A DNA stretch of 64,000 bases. It comes from Cyclobacteriaceae bacterium. Its GTDB lineage: Bacteria; Bacteroidota; Bacteroidia; Cytophagales; Cyclobacteriaceae. Both the position numbers and the translations under genes were made by a program. The notes under the pieces were generated by a model. The model was not told where the DNA came from, made no database searches, and worked only from the letters and a program-made list of their open reading frames with translations. The stretch is from positions 62,001 through 126,000 of the forward strand of contig JANQEU010000061.1 in assembly GCA_028278225.1 (NCBI GenBank). Reading direction: 5' to 3'. How positions within the stretch are numbered: the stretch's first letter is position 1; the number at the start of each line of letters is the position of its first letter. Positions 63,823 through 64,000 of the stretch are shown piece after piece.

Positions 63823-64000
63823 ATGAAAATAATCACGACTTTGTTTTTCACAACATTCCTGGGGTACACGTGCATACTGGCCCAGGACCTGTACGACTAT
63901 GATGTTGAGGAAAGAATTTCCGCTCTGGGCATTGAACTGAAGGAGGCGTCCCCGCCAGTTGCTAATTATGTGAACTCGGTTCGCACAGGCAATCTGGTTT
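63823..64000 (+). CDS. RidA-family protein, exported form (truncated by window end)
   Basis: The reading frame opens at 63823 with a signal peptide (MKIITTLFFTTFLGYTCILA) and continues RISALGIELKEASPPVANYV then NSVRTGNLV, which matches the start of RidA/YjgF domains (L-G-I-x-L-P-x-x-x-x-P-V-A-N-Y). RidA proteins hydrolyse reactive enamine and imine intermediates. An exported form is less usual. The gene runs off the window after 59 codons, so the rest cannot be judged. Confidence 0.72.
   Translation, partial: MKIITTLFFTTFLGYTCILAQDLYDYDVEERISALGIELKEASPPVANYVNSVRTGNLV

Overview
The window looks like chromosomal DNA of a free-living member of the Bacteroidota, probably of the Cytophagales. 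That is inferred from gene families, not from a marker gene: membrane-anchored AraC and LuxR regulators, large MacB/FtsX-type permeases with no ATPase beside them, DUF4386 and DUF4345 proteins, OmpA proteins with PD40 propellers, a NamZ (DUF1343) protein, and a TTTG-N19-TAnnTTTG promoter. I saw no rRNA, tRNA, CRISPR array, insertion sequence or phage gene. About 90 percent is coding.

Layout. 0.2-9 kb: regulators (AraC, LuxR, XRE), an S9 peptidase, a PagL-like lipid A deacylase, and a decayed MarR gene beside a flavin reductase. 9.2-13.3 kb: a same-strand run of M1 aminopeptidase, M24 Xaa-Pro aminopeptidase, SRPBCC and flavin-nucleotide proteins. 13.3-22.2 kb: bestrophin channel, a ~97-bp tandem repeat, NamZ, lipoproteins, DUF885, an alpha/beta hydrolase and a sulfatase. 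22.3-24.7 kb: an orphan FtsX-type permease on the minus strand. 24.8-31 kb: an accessory zone of small, often AT-rich genes. 31-40.4 kb: alkaline phosphatase, acetyltransferase, a broken vanZ-like gene, DUF4386, PadR plus permease, glycosyltransferase, nth, and an ECF sigma factor with a small partner. 40.8-45.5 kb: uvrA, tpiA, a DUF6150-like gene and prmA, tightly packed. 45.7-64 kb: envelope-related genes, including a 1668-residue secreted protein with an Asp-Asp-Trp repeat, an M20 dipeptidase, DsbD, an M23 peptidase, two OmpA proteins, a transglutaminase-like protein, ALDH, an AsmA-like protein and the start of a RidA-family gene.

The most unusual stretch is 24.9-28.8 kb. Six gene units (orphan antitoxin, DUF4345, methyltransferase, GNAT, YciI, and a ParE-type toxin-antitoxin pair) all lie on the plus strand. 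Each is followed by one copy of the same ~30-bp palindrome in the same orientation, at a spacing of about 0.6-0.9 kb. The pattern resembles an integron cassette array, but the palindrome lacks the attC core boxes and no integrase is visible. A second ~50-bp element carrying a TATAC-N6-GTATA palindrome lies upstream of three genes at the two sides of this array (24985, 29409 and 29946).

How the genes may work together: much of the window serves the envelope and peptide turnover, with secreted peptidases, wall hydrolases, OmpA anchors and disulfide delivery. The uvrA-tpiA-prmA block and nth are core functions. The accessory zone appears to be a gain-and-loss hotspot.
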